From the NCBI GenBank assembly GCA_027625915.1, contig JANTQA010000036.1, positions 4,273,501-4,337,500 of the forward strand: a DNA stretch of 64,000 nt, written 5' to 3'. This stretch comes from Anaeramoeba flamelloides. Taxonomy: Eukaryota > Metamonada > Anaeramoebidae. The notes beneath the pieces were generated by a model. It did no database searches, was not told the origin of the DNA, and worked only from the letters and a program-made list of their open reading frames with translations. Shown here one piece after another: positions 46,530 to 57,810 of this stretch (position 1 is its first letter; the number at the start of each line of letters is the position of its first letter). Position numbers and translations under genes: made by a program.

Positions 46530-46860
46530 TTTAACCACCTCACCAATCAGTAAAGAGTGGTTTCAAAAAAGAGTGTCAGAAATTCCTGAACCTCGAGCTT
46601 TGATTCATGATATTTGTTGAAAAATAAATGGAATTAAACTTTTCTTTTAGCTTTTGAAACAAGGATTATATAAGTTAAGAAAAATTAAAATTATTAAATT
46701 CCCAAAAGAGACCTTTGTTTTGAGTTATCCTTTTAGACTTGTAGAATTTGGTGGTTATTGTTTTTTTTTAAAAAAAGCTGAACTTTTATTATGTTCTTTT
46801 TATTTTTCGAATAACAGTAATTACATTTATTTTGGGATATTATCTATAGATCTTTAACAA
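46530..46860 (+). pseudogene. Broken coding-like fragment, unknown origin
   Basis: Just upstream of the PDI gene on the other strand, a protein-like stretch (SPISKEWFQKRVSEIPEPRA ... KETFVLSYPFRLVEFGGYC) runs for roughly 100 codons with about two breaks. No start, family or domain is recognised. It could be a relic of a mobile element or of a host gene. Confidence 0.3.
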
Positions 46861-48554
46861 CAATTTTGTTTTTTTGAACAACAAGTTGTTCTTAAATATT
46901 TAAAAATTTAAAATACTATTTCTCAATTAGAGTAAAGTAGTGAAAAAAAGTATGGATATGAAAAAATTCCCTGAAAAGATTGTTAATTGAATATATTAGG
47001 AAAATTAATATATAAAATCTGTTATTTCTAATTAAATCCTTTTTTTAAGAATCAGACTTTTATAATTATAACTCGTACATTTATTAGAAGGGTGATTAAT
47101 GAAATTACAATTGTTCAAAACACTATTCAATCAATTAAAAAACAAGAATAAAAAATATCATTTTCCAAACTCAGCTAGTAAACCTCAATAAAATTCAATT
47201 GTTTTTCAAAAAAAGTTTATTTACATAGAATATCAAACTATTACTTGAGTATTCTCTCTAAACCTCCACTTGAATAACCTTAGGAAATGATATTACTGGA
47301 ATTTATAAAAAAATTGGTTCTTTATGACAAGGATTTGATTTTCAATAAATGCAATTTACAACAATTTACCTAATAGTTATAATTAAAAATCTTGTTAGGG
47401 TTTTTTTTCATGTACAGTATTTTTTTTCCCTACTATATTTGATAAAATTTTTCAATATACTATAAAATATTTTTTTTTCAGAAATAAATCCTTTTTAATT
47501 ACAAAATTCTAAGAAATAGGGTTTTAAGTCATCTTAAACAATCAAGTTGTAAACAAATAATAGTTTCACTATTCCTAATCAACAAGACTAATATTATTAG
47601 TTAGTGGATAGTATTTCTGTCATAAATTAATATGAATATAATAAAACTTGGTCTGTTTCATTAGGTTCTTATCTATCTAAAAGTGAAAAAAAAAAAATAA
47701 TTTAAAATTTTAACTTAAGGCAAATCCCTAAATAAAGAATGTTTTATAAGGAAATCAAACTCTAATAATAAAAAAAATTTTTTTTCTGTCACAGGGATTG
47801 AATTACATGAAGTTTCAAAATATTTTTAGTACAAATATGTTTGACAATTATTTTTTTAATTATTGATATTAAAATACATAAAAATAAAGAATATTACTTC
47901 ATATATTATAGTAAAAAGTGTTGAAATATTGAAATAAAAAAATAAAAACAAAAAGTTAAACTTTATGAAAAAGAAAATATTGAAAATAATTCAAGTAAGA
48001 TTCAGAATTGCACTAAGTCAAATAACCAATGTTCCGTTACATACCGTATATCTCAAATATAATACTTTTAGTTTTTTTTTTTCGATATATCAAAATAAAA
48101 TATAAGTGGAGAATCACTTTTATTTTGTACTGTAAAACCCATTTTGAAGGTTTACCAATTGGTCTTTTAAGAAATTTTTTAAATTATGAATGGAATTTGT
48201 TTTTAAATTTTTTATTTCTACCTGTTTATATGAAATTTTTTTAATTTGTCTTTTTGATTACAAAATTTTCATCTTCAAAAATTTTCTAAATTTTTTGAGA
48301 AAAATTTTCCAATTTGATCCTTTATATTTTAAAAATTTCTTTTTTAATAGTTGACAATTAGGAAATAACAAACACTTTTACTAATAGTTTATTGTTGGTT
48401 CCTTTGATTGGTTAATGTTCAACTTCCTGAAAAAAAAGACCAAGATTTAATTTGAAACACCGATTGCACCTTGTCTTTATCGATTGTTTAAGCAACAGTA
48501 ATGTATTTTTTAAAATTGATGTTAAATATATAATTATCAAATCAAACAAACCAA
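46861..48554. other. Intergenic, no clear gene
   Basis: AT-rich. A frame at 48029-48244 has a protein-like middle (KWRITFILYCKTHFEGLPIG) but hydrophobic, low-complexity ends and no supporting exon. Nothing else was recognised. Confidence 0.4.
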
Positions 48555-49015
48555 TTCAATAAATCTTTATTTCTGAAGAAGAATTTAAAAAAATATCCTA
48601 TTTTCTTTAACCTAATCTAGAATTAAATGAATTATCTGAAAATAGGATTTTGAAATTCATTTTGGAGTAGTCTTCAGAAATAACTGGTAATTTATTTCTA
48701 TAAAATTTTTTAAAGAAAAGTTTTTCCATTCAGAATTAAAAATAAAACTGAAATTATAAGAAGTAATTGTATCAAATTTTAGAGATAAGATCAATAAATA
48801 AAGGTTTTTTTATTGATTTTTTCTTGATCAATTTTTTTAATTTTTTTGATTTCCTATTTTTTAATTGGCATGCCTAAAATATATTATACTAATATATCTT
48901 CAACGCTCCTATTTAATAAAGTATTCATTTATTTAGTTAAAGAAATGATTTGAATAATTCAGTTTTGAATAAACAGTGGCATGGGAAATTGATAAAATGT
49001 ACCTACTCCCTCAAA
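48555..49015. repeat. Dispersed repeat, family M, copy 2
   Basis: Same orientation as 5560-6240, with shared 'AATCTTTATTTCTGAA', 'CTCCTATTTA' and 'AAAATGTACCTA' blocks. Ends are unclear. Confidence 0.45.
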
Positions 49016-49087
49016 ATAATTTTACCAATCAACAAAAAATAAAACGAAAAAAAACAAATATCAAAACAAAACAAAAACAAAAATATA

Positions 49088-50832
49088 TTAATTTTCTAAT
49101 TCTTTGATAATTTGGTTTAATATTTGAATAGATTTTTGTTTATCTTCATTAATTACGGATGAAGTTTGCTGCACTAACTCTTCTTTGACGCCAATTAATT
49201 GGTTTTTAGAATAGACTCTCAGGTCTTCTAACCCGAAAATTGTCGCTACTTGGCAAATGCTTTTGATTAATAGTTTCAAATCTTTTTCATTTTCAGGGAG
49301 AGAATAAGAGAATTTTATGACCCTAGCAATGATTTGTTTTATTGTATCCCAGCTGGCGAAGGTTCTCATTAAATGTTCGTGGGGGAGAGAATAACTGGGG
49401 GTCTTTAAAAAGGGGTTGTAGTTTAAATCTTGTGAATTAATTTTCTGGTTCTTGATGACATTTTCTTTTTCGATTTCAATTTTATTTTTATTTTTAAATT
49501 TTTGTTTGGTATTCAGTTGGCTTTCATTTGAAGACAATGCATTTAAATCTAATCCATTTACCATCTCGTCAGAATCAAAGGGCAGCACTGACGGTACCAA
49601 TAATTTCAAAATAAGGATCTTTTCTTTGTTTTTTCTTGTTAAAGGGATAACTAAGCCATACCAATCGATCTCTGAACTTAATTTGATCACACCTGCCGAT
49701 TCTTGGCTCGACAAGCCATTTGTCAATGAGATGATGAAGAGCCTTTCAGATTTTGTAAGCTGCGCTGTGTTGGGGTCGTTGTTGATTAATATGATGTGTT
49801 GGGAAATAATCGGGAACCTGATAATATTCTCTGTTTTGATAAAGCCAATGATCGACAAATATTTGGGAAGTGTTTTCACTTCTGGGATCACGCTCCCAAT
49901 TTGCCCGTCAATCCCTAAAAAGCCATCCAATTTCCCAATTGTTAAATCTAAAGACAAAGTTGGCTGTGGGTGTAAATTGATACTTGCGTATTGGTGCCCT
50001 AAATGTAAAATATGGGAATCTTTCTGATAAAATTTTGATTCAAATAAAGACCTTAGCTTTTTCGTGAAGGCATCTTTTTTTTTGTTTTCATATTCCCTTT
50101 CTTTTTCTTTTTCCTTTTTGGTTTTTGTAAAGTATGAGCCTAAAGTGACATAAGCACAACTCCCTCGATCAAAATTATAAATGTTTGGTGTGTTGAGTAA
50201 ATACCCCACAGTGTTACTCTCATATACTTTTTGATTTGGAGCTATTTCAACATAAACATTTTTGTTTTCATTCAGGCTTCCTTTTTCATGTTTTATTTCC
50301 TTTTGGTTTTCCTTTTCGTTTTGGTTTTTCTTTTCTTTTTCTTTTCCTTTTTCTTCTTCTTTTTGTTTTTCTTTTTTTTGAAGATCCTTTAAATCTTCTG
50401 AAGCAGAATTTTCAATAACAAACAAGTGTAAATTAACCCACTTAGGTATTCTTATTCGTCTTAATTCCTCAAGATCTTGTGAGAATTGAATTGAGTTTAA
50501 TAAATAAATTACTTGCACTACATAACTCGATTCTTTCGTCAATAATTGCCTCAAGATTGAAAATGTTTCACTTAATGATTTGCTTGCGCTCCATTGTTTG
50601 ATCTCATTTAAATAATATGAGTCAATTAAAGATCTTATCCTATTCAAATTGAGGAACATTGGAAAAAAAAAAAAAAAAAAATATTTGTTATTTTGGTATT
50701 AAAAAAAGATCAATTGAGTTAAAAAAAAAGCAATATTTTTTGAATGGACCAATGCTTGGGTTTCGTTTTTTGCATTTGTCTCTTGAACCTTTTGTATTTT
50801 ACTTTCTCTTTTGTTTTTTCATTCGCTAAATT

Positions 50833-50871
<39 letters not shown>

Positions 50872-51067
50872 CAAAAACCCACCTTTCAATATTTGCTGAT
50901 TTACAAACCACAAAATGTGTATCAGATCGGGCTAGCCCTATTTCAATTGCAAAAAGGTTTTGTGGAAATCTTTTAAAGAACGAATCATGAAAATTACATA
51001 ATGCAAATTCTAAGGGAGTGTTCTCTTCTGAAATTAGTTTTGGATCAATAAAAGTAAAAGTAGTCAT
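49088..51067 (-). CDS. ints14: Integrator subunit 14-like VWA protein
   Basis: Two exons, 51067-50883 and 50639-49088, join at phase 2 (KSANIER|IRSLIDSYY) to 578 residues. The N-terminus (about 1-150) fits a von Willebrand A fold. A middle beta domain (CAYVTLGSY ... LPKYLSIIGFIKTENIIRFP ... HIILI ... AGVIKLSSEIDWYGLVIP) and an alpha-helical end (FSYSLPENEKDLKLL ... ATIFGLEDLRVYS) follow human INTS14 closely in order. INTS14 pairs with INTS13 in the Integrator complex, which processes snRNAs and attenuates Pol II transcription. The metal-site DxSxS at the start is replaced (FIDPKLISEE), so the VWA is probably not metal-binding. A Lys/Glu-rich insert lies at about 155-185. The donor GTGGGT is weak, and the 243-bp intron contains long A- and T-runs. 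INTS14 is a family call from remembered sequence. Confidence 0.7.
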
Positions 51068-51284
51068 CCCAGAAGAAAAAAAAGAATTAGGAAAAATAAT
51101 GTTTTGAAAATTCCTTTAAAATTTTTTTATTTAGATTGCTATTTATCCCTTTGTATATTTAATCGGTTTTCTATGAACTTATTTTTATTAGTAATTGTTG
51201 AAATAGTCTGTAGGAAATATTTTTTATTGATTCTTAATTAACAATTAAATATTTTAAATAGATTTTTCGAAATACATTTTAACT

Positions 51285-51385
51285 TTTAAGTTTTACCATC
51301 CCACAAGATCGAAAAAAAAAAGATTATCTTGTGTTAGGTGTTAAATCATGTTATTTTTTGTTCTTAACTGGTATCCCTTCGTTTG
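51285..51385. repeat. Short repeat related to the hairpin at 58778
   Basis: 'TTTTACCATCCCACAAGATC', an A-run, 'TTGTGTTAGGTGT', 'TGTTATTTTTTG' and 'AACTGGTATCCC' follow in the same order as at 58778-58877. The left and right ends are weakly inverted. Around it 51068-51900 has no gene. Confidence 0.45.
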
Positions 51386-51904
51386 AGGATGACTTTTAAT
51401 GTTGTCTACTCTGACGATTGAAATATCAACAGTTAATGTAAACAAAACTTTATTTTTATAATTATATATAAATATTAATATTGATTTTTATATCAACTTT
51501 TGTGAAATTAACTTTTATCTAATTGCGGGCTATTTTTGTTTTATTCTCCTTTTTAATCTACTCACCAAAAAAAATAAATAAATTCAAACAAAAAAAACAA
51601 AATTGAAAAGTACTTTTTTTAAAAAAAGTTTGAATAGAGTTGAAAAAATAGTTGTTTTTTCATTTAATTAAAAATAAAAAATATTTCTAAAGGAATCATG
51701 GGTTTCAAAAAATAGTAAAGTTTTTATTTTATAGACTTTTTAATTTTTCAAAATTTCTCTTTTAGTTGTTTATATTCGTCCTATTCCTTTTATTTAAAAT
51801 ATTTTTGATAAGGAAATAAAATGTATCAAAATCATGATTAACATTATTCAACTTTTACAAAATAAGTTCTTAAACAAACCAAACCAAACCAATTCATTAT
51901 ATAT

Positions 51905-52030
51905 CTAATAATAATCTGAGATTAACTGAAAACATTTGAAACTAATTGGGGGTGTATCGAATTCAACTTTACCGACAATTTTTCTAATAAATATTTGCAC
52001 AAGGATAATTTGGCTGGTATTTGTTTTGTG
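51905..52030 (-). other. Possible terminal coding exon, unidentified
   Basis: After a TCACAG acceptor at 52031 the minus strand reads HKTNTSQIILVQIFIRKIVG ... VEFDTPPISFKCFQLISDYY to a TAG stop at 51905. It looks protein-like. No upstream exon was found and the TAG stop differs from the eight confident genes. Unknown. Confidence 0.2.
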
Positions 52031-52792
52031 CTGTGATTTTGTGAAAACATAATATTTAAATTTTGTCAAAAAATTCAAAAAACATAAAAATATAATAAAA
52101 AACAATAATTAAATGGACAAAAAGAAAATTAGGAATATAAATTCTTATTCTTAAATGCTATTGCTGATTTATTGATAAAAATTAATTATAAAAGACCCAA
52201 ATTAAAATCAAATATAATAATCTATTTCATTTGATATAGAGTTGATGAAATACTATGATCTCTTTTATTAAACGAATTATGGTGTATTTTTAAAATTTTG
52301 AACCTAAAAGTATTATCAAAGATATGTAAAAAATACACAATCTCGGATCAATTATTGGATATTTAATAACTCGAAAACTTACGTGATATTACACTGATTT
52401 CATTTACAACTGTTTAAGTTTGTGAGTATTGTTTAAATTTAATAAGAATCAAATGAGAGTTAAAACATTTTGTTCAATACTATATACAATTTGGATAATA
52501 TCAATTTCACACTTGTGTGGGGGTTTATATTACTTTTTTCGTTTTCTGAATCAAATTTTTGAAAATTAAAAAATAAATAAAAATTTCGCCCACTTTATTT
52601 ACATTCCTCACTTTTTTTCAGGGTTTTTTAATCGCCATTTCTTAAAAAAAAAAAAAAAAAAAAAAAGTCCTTTTTAGAAATTACAACCAAATATTTTCTG
52701 TTTTAATCTTTTGAATTTTTAAAACAAAATCTTTAAAATAATTGTATTATTATAGATAGTATCTAAATAATTATCAAATAATAAACCATTTT

Positions 52793-53310
52793 ACCGTCAA
52801 AGGGAACAAATGTACTAAGAATTATTATTTATAAGGTTTCAATGGATATTAGAGGAAAAAATTGATTTTTAAAATTCCGAAATTGAAAACCTTTTTTCAG
52901 AATTTTGTACATTTTTTTACGATTTGTTTTTTTTTACACCTAATTTATTTGCAAAAAAAAAAATTTTCATAGCAAGGTTAATAGTAACTTGGTAAAAATT
53001 TGTCATTCTATTGTTGTTAATAAAATAAAAATGATTATTGAGAAACCAGATTGATTAATATTATAATTTTATTTGATCTTCCATATGAAATCAAAAAGAA
53101 AATTGTTGCTTTACTCAATAAGCTACCTAAGAATTTGATTTTTACTATTTTTATGTAAATCTATTCATTTGTATGTTTTATTAGTTTTATTTCGGGTGGC
53201 TGGTATCAATTATTTATTATTCAATCTTTAAAGACCAATTATAAAAAATAATTGATATTTGAAAAAAATAATAGAAATTAGAAAAAAATGTTAGGCATTT
53301 TTTATTGAAA
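52793..53310 (+). mobile_element. TIR element, family A, copy 3 (degenerate)
   Basis: Begins with CCGTCAAAGGG and keeps the order of family A blocks: 'CAATGGATATTAGAGGAAAA', 'TAGTAACTTGGTAAAAA', 'TTTGATCTTCCATATGAAA', 'CTCAATAAGCTACCTAAGAA', 'AATAATTGATATTTG'. The right end is eroded. 52110-52792 shows nothing. Confidence 0.55.
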
Positions 53311-53322
53311 AAAAGTTTTGAG

Positions 53323-53324
<2 letters not shown>

Positions 53325-53358
<34 letters not shown>
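53325..53358. repeat. (TA)n microsatellite
   Basis: About 16 TA units just right of the family A copy. The following 53360-54566 is AT-rich with no gene recognised. Confidence 0.9.
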
Positions 53359-53362
<4 letters not shown>

Positions 53363-54566
53363 TAATTATAATTGATATAATTTAAAAAAAATAAATTTTC
53401 ATTTTTTATTGGAAGCCTGATGATTGTGTTAAAAATATATTATTAATTTGAAAATAATTAAAATAAATAAATTTTTCAATAAAAATATTATTTTATTTAA
53501 GGCTTTTTTTCTTTTTAGAATTTAAATTATTAATCTTTTTACTATATAAATACATATAGAATAAAGAACAAAAAAATAACTTTTTCAGTTTTAAAAACAC
53601 TAAAAAAACTTTTTAAATCTAATTTTGATTTAATAAAAGTACTTTATTCCGCCTTTTATGTAATTCTTTACTGTATTTATTGTTTTATTAATCCTTTCTT
53701 AATCAAAAATACAATTTGAATTTGAACTTTTCATAAACAAAAAAACACACATTATGTAATTTTATAACAAAATTACAGAAAAGTTCAAAAACAATTATTA
53801 AAGGGTTTCTACTGTTACACCCGTAAAAAAAATTTGTTGAACACTTCAAATCAAACATAGTTTACCTTATATGACACAAAATAAATTATTATAATTTCAA
53901 GAACAATTTTTTTTTCAAAAAAAATATTTTAATTCTTCAATAATATATCCGAATCCGTTAAATGTACAAAAAAAATAGTTGGTATTCTTCTTGTATATTT
54001 CGAGTTTATCGGTAACTGTATCCCTATAAATAAGATTATATTTTAAAAATTTTAACTCAAATACTCTAATATAAATTCAAAAAACAAAAATTATTTAGTT
54101 TTCAATAACAAAAAATTCTTAAATCTTTGTCAAAATTCTTATATCAAAACATATGCATATAGCATGATATTTAAAAAATTATAAAAATAAATAAAATCAA
54201 AAACCGTAAAAATAAATCAAACTATTTGAAAAATAAAGATAAACCAGATTTTCTTAAAGCTTCCCAAAAATAGTTTAAAAAAATCAAATTCAAATTTAAA
54301 CTTGATTAAACATTAAGACAAGGCCAATTATGTATTTTTCTATCAAAGTACAGAATTTTAGTGACTTGAATAAATTCTTCGGGATTTAGGTGTATTCTTC
54401 AGGAAATTCAATTGTAAAATTTATTTGTGACCTTATTCAAATGTAATGTTTACCAGATATCAAATAATTGTTCCTTACAGAATTCTCTCAATTGGGTATT
54501 CAAGCCAAAAATTCATTTTCTTTTAATTTCTCCTTCTTATAACAACAGAAATACCAATTACCAATT

Positions 54567-55101
54567 ATGACCGTAATTCTAAACTTACTTTAAAAACCTC
54601 TTTGTTTGTTCGAAGTTTCTTTAACACTCTTCTTTTTGAATTTTTCTTCTTCTGTTTTTTCTTTTCCGAATTGGAACAATAGTCCGAACGTGATTTACTC
54701 AACATCGATCTTGAAGATGAAGACAAAAAACATAAAATGAAAAGAATTGTTCCAACTCCAAATTCTTATTTCCTTGACGTTCAATGTTCACGCTGTTCAA
54801 TGATGTAACTTAGCTTTTCTTTTTCATTTTACCTTTCTTCTAAATTAAACATTTAACAATTTTTTCTTTGCTTTTTTCTGTTTGTTTTTCTTTTTTTTTT
54901 TAATTTTTTTCTAAAATAACAAACAAATCTTTTTGTTTTTTGTAAATCTCAAAAAACTCTCAAATTTGAAGTTCAATTGTCTTTTCTCATTCACAAACAA
55001 TTTTCAAATGCCCAAAATGCCAAACCGTTCTTGCTAGACCATCTGGAGGAAAGGCAACCATTTCACCAAAATGTAGATTTAGAAAGAAAATCAATGATTA
55101 A
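54567..55101 (+). CDS. RPS27: 40S ribosomal protein eS27
   Basis: Three short exons (54567-54572, 54683-54804, 54972-55101) encode 85 residues. Exon 1 is only ATG ACC before GTAATT. Exon 2 reads SERDLLNIDLEDEDKKHKMK then RIVPTPNSYFLDVQCSRCSM. Exon 3 reads SIVFSHSQTIFKCPKCQTVL then ARPSGGKATISPKCRFRKKIND. This matches eS27 end to end (human: 84 residues), including NSYFxDV, the C-x2-C ... C-x2-C zinc ribbon and the PSGGKA block. The protein is part of the small ribosomal subunit, near its platform. Introns are 110 and 167 bp, GT-AG, phases 0 and 2. The start is the only ATG giving the right N-terminal length with a good donor. Every exon is too short to stand out as a long open frame. Neither neighbour is related. 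Confidence 0.93.
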
Positions 55102-55909
55102 ATAAACCATGAATAAGCATCCAAATTATCTTCATTTTTTTTTGGGAAACCAATCTAGAGAACAACAATCCCAATTAAAAATCATCTTTTTTTTATTTTT
55201 AAACCAATTCTTTTGATCTTCCCTGAAAAAAAAAAAAAAAGCAGCACACAATACAAGCCTATTTAAATTTTTTGATTGTTTTTCATTTTTTACCAAAAAG
55301 CAAATAATTTTTTTTTATAGTTTTGGTGATTTATTCTTGTGTGGTAGGAACCAATAAATTCACAGGCACTTTCTCATTTTGTTTCAAATTTGTAAATCAA
55401 AAAAAGGATCTTTGGAATTGATCAATTGTACTTAAACCCAAACTCAAAACATATTTTTTCAATTCAATTTTCAAATATTTGGGATTCTGTGACAAAATTG
55501 ATCTAATTCAGACTAAAATCAAGATCACAGTATTAGTTTGCAAATATGTGCCCACAAAGATCAATTTTTGAATTTACTTATCAAATCAAATTATAATAAT
55601 TATAATTATATCTCAAAGAGAAATAAGGAAGACTAATTAACTGTCTAAAAATATTGTTTTGTATTAGTTTTGTGAGGATCTGTGTGTTTTTTCAACAAAT
55701 AATCAGTAAAATATTTAGCAACTTTTAAAATAAATTGATTAATTAATTACTGTTATTTTCCAATTAATAAACAAAAATTTTCTATTTCAGTTTCCAAAAT
55801 TAATATTAATTATAACTTTTACAATCAATTTAGTAGAGTAAAAAATTTATCTTAGAGTTAAGGAAGGAAGTTGAATTTATTGTCTAAAAATAAACTATCT
55901 TTCATAATA
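55102..55909. other. Intergenic, downstream of eS27
   Basis: AT-rich; poly-A and poly-T runs. No gene or repeat with a second copy was recognised. Confidence 0.5.
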
Positions 55910-56412
55910 ATTGGCCCATTAAAAATCAAATTTTAAATAAAAATATTTGTAATAATTGAAGTTATCTATTATAATATCAAAATTTAGATTTTAATATTTA
56001 ATACTATACTCAAGAGATATTTATTTTTTGTCTAAAAATAAAAGAAAAGAAAAATAAAAAAAACTGGTAAAAAAAAATTGGGACATTTATTTTGAATGGT
56101 GCATTACATGAAAAATAGACAATTTAAATAAGTAAAAAAACCCATTTATCGATTCTCCTTCGATTTGAATAACTAAATCTAATCTCTTTTTCATATTCGA
56201 AACCAAATTTTTCATTAATTCATCTGTTACTTCTTTCAAATTTTTCATTTTCATTTTCCATTTTAACAAAACACTTTTGAAAAAATAAAAAAGAGAAAAA
56301 ATGATTTATTTGCAAACTTTTAATTGTGGGAGGAAAAACTTCAAAACTATACAAAAGCAATTCATTATTCAAATGTAGGATGGGCCATTTATTATGAAAT
56401 TTAGTTTATCAT
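55910..56412 (-). mobile_element. Repeat family F, copy 2 (inverted), with conserved peptide frame
   Basis: Reverse complement of 32492-32990. The minus-strand frame 56269-56087 reads MKNLKEVTDELMKNLVSNMK then KRLDLVIQIEGESING. Its counterpart shows about four amino acid changes over 33 codons. Outer end GGGCCATTTATT at 56386; 'GGCCCATTAAAAATC' at 55914. Confidence 0.6.
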
Positions 56413-57810
56413 TTCTAAAGGATTTTCTTCAGGATCTTTGGATTTTCTTCAACTTATAAACTAGAAAAAAATTTTGGAATGTGAACTAAAAATTTTCTTT
56501 TTTTAATTGAAAAATAATAGTATTCGCAGCCTTTGTAAATTTAGTACTCAAAAAAAGGATGTTAACCAGGTTGTTTAAATCAAATTATACAACATTATAA
56601 TTTTATCAAAAAGTACTTTTTGGGAGTTCAATTAATTCTCTAAAAATATCAATTTTTAATTTACATCTAACCATCTTTTTTTTTGTTTTCGGGCATTGTT
56701 ACAGAAAAAGATTTTCGGAATTGAAATAAAAATTTTGGTTAATTAATTTGAAAATAGCAGTAATTAAAAATAGTAGCGAAAACTTCAAAAAGCAATCTTA
56801 CATGTATTGTATTTTTGAAAATTTAGGGTTTTAAATTTTTCATTTATTGGGGCAATTAAAATAATTTGAAACCCTCAAGTTATTACGATAATGTTTTCAG
56901 TTTGATTTTTAAAAATAAACTTTAATTCAAAAATCAATTGTTTTGATTACTATTCGAAATTACAAATGACAAAAAAAAAGGGGGAGTAAACTAAAAAAAA
57001 AAAAAAAACTCATCTATTTTATAATCAAACCGAAAATATAAGATGTAAAAAAAAATCTAGAAATTCCAATTTTATTGATCAATAGAAAATATTAGTAAAA
57101 AGTCAAAAATATTTTCCCATTTTACAGATTAATATATAAATTATCGAGTAATCATTAACTGGTCTAATTGGGGTATTAATCACTAAAAAGAGAGTATATT
57201 TTTAGTTTATTTCTTAAATTAAAGAAAACTACTGGCAAATAATATGAAATTAAACACATCCATTATTTAATAAAAAAAAAAAGTAAATTTTCTTTCTTAG
57301 ACAAATCCAGGGTAGCTTTGAAAAGACTAGAGTAAACATTAAAAAAATTAATTAATAAAAATAATAAAAATCAAAAATTAAAAAAAAAAAAAAAAAACAA
57401 TTTGTTAATTTGAAATAAATATGGAAAAAAAATCTATTACTGGAGAAATGAAATTAATTTTGAAATTAAAGTTAAACACTTGTAAAATATTTTGTTCAAA
57501 AAATATCACCGGAATTACCCAAAAGTAGATATTATAGAAATTTACTCCTTTAAATAAATTATAATAATAAGCTTGTTAAAAAATTGGAAAATGATTAATT
57601 GTTTTATTTTTTTAAATTGATAATAAGATTTAGTATTATACAAAATTTTAAAAAGAATTATAAAATAATTTATATTAAATAAGAACAGTATATATATGTA
57701 TATATATATATATTAAAAGAAAAAATATAAATATAAAAAGATTGATTGTAATAAAAAAAAAATTTCAAAACGAAAAAAAAATATTTTTTTTATAATCAAT
57801 TCATGGGAAA
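56413..57810. other. Intergenic, downstream of the Ras gene
   Basis: AT-rich with homopolymer runs, (TA)-rich stretch near 57690. No gene, RNA or recurring repeat was recognised. Confidence 0.5.
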
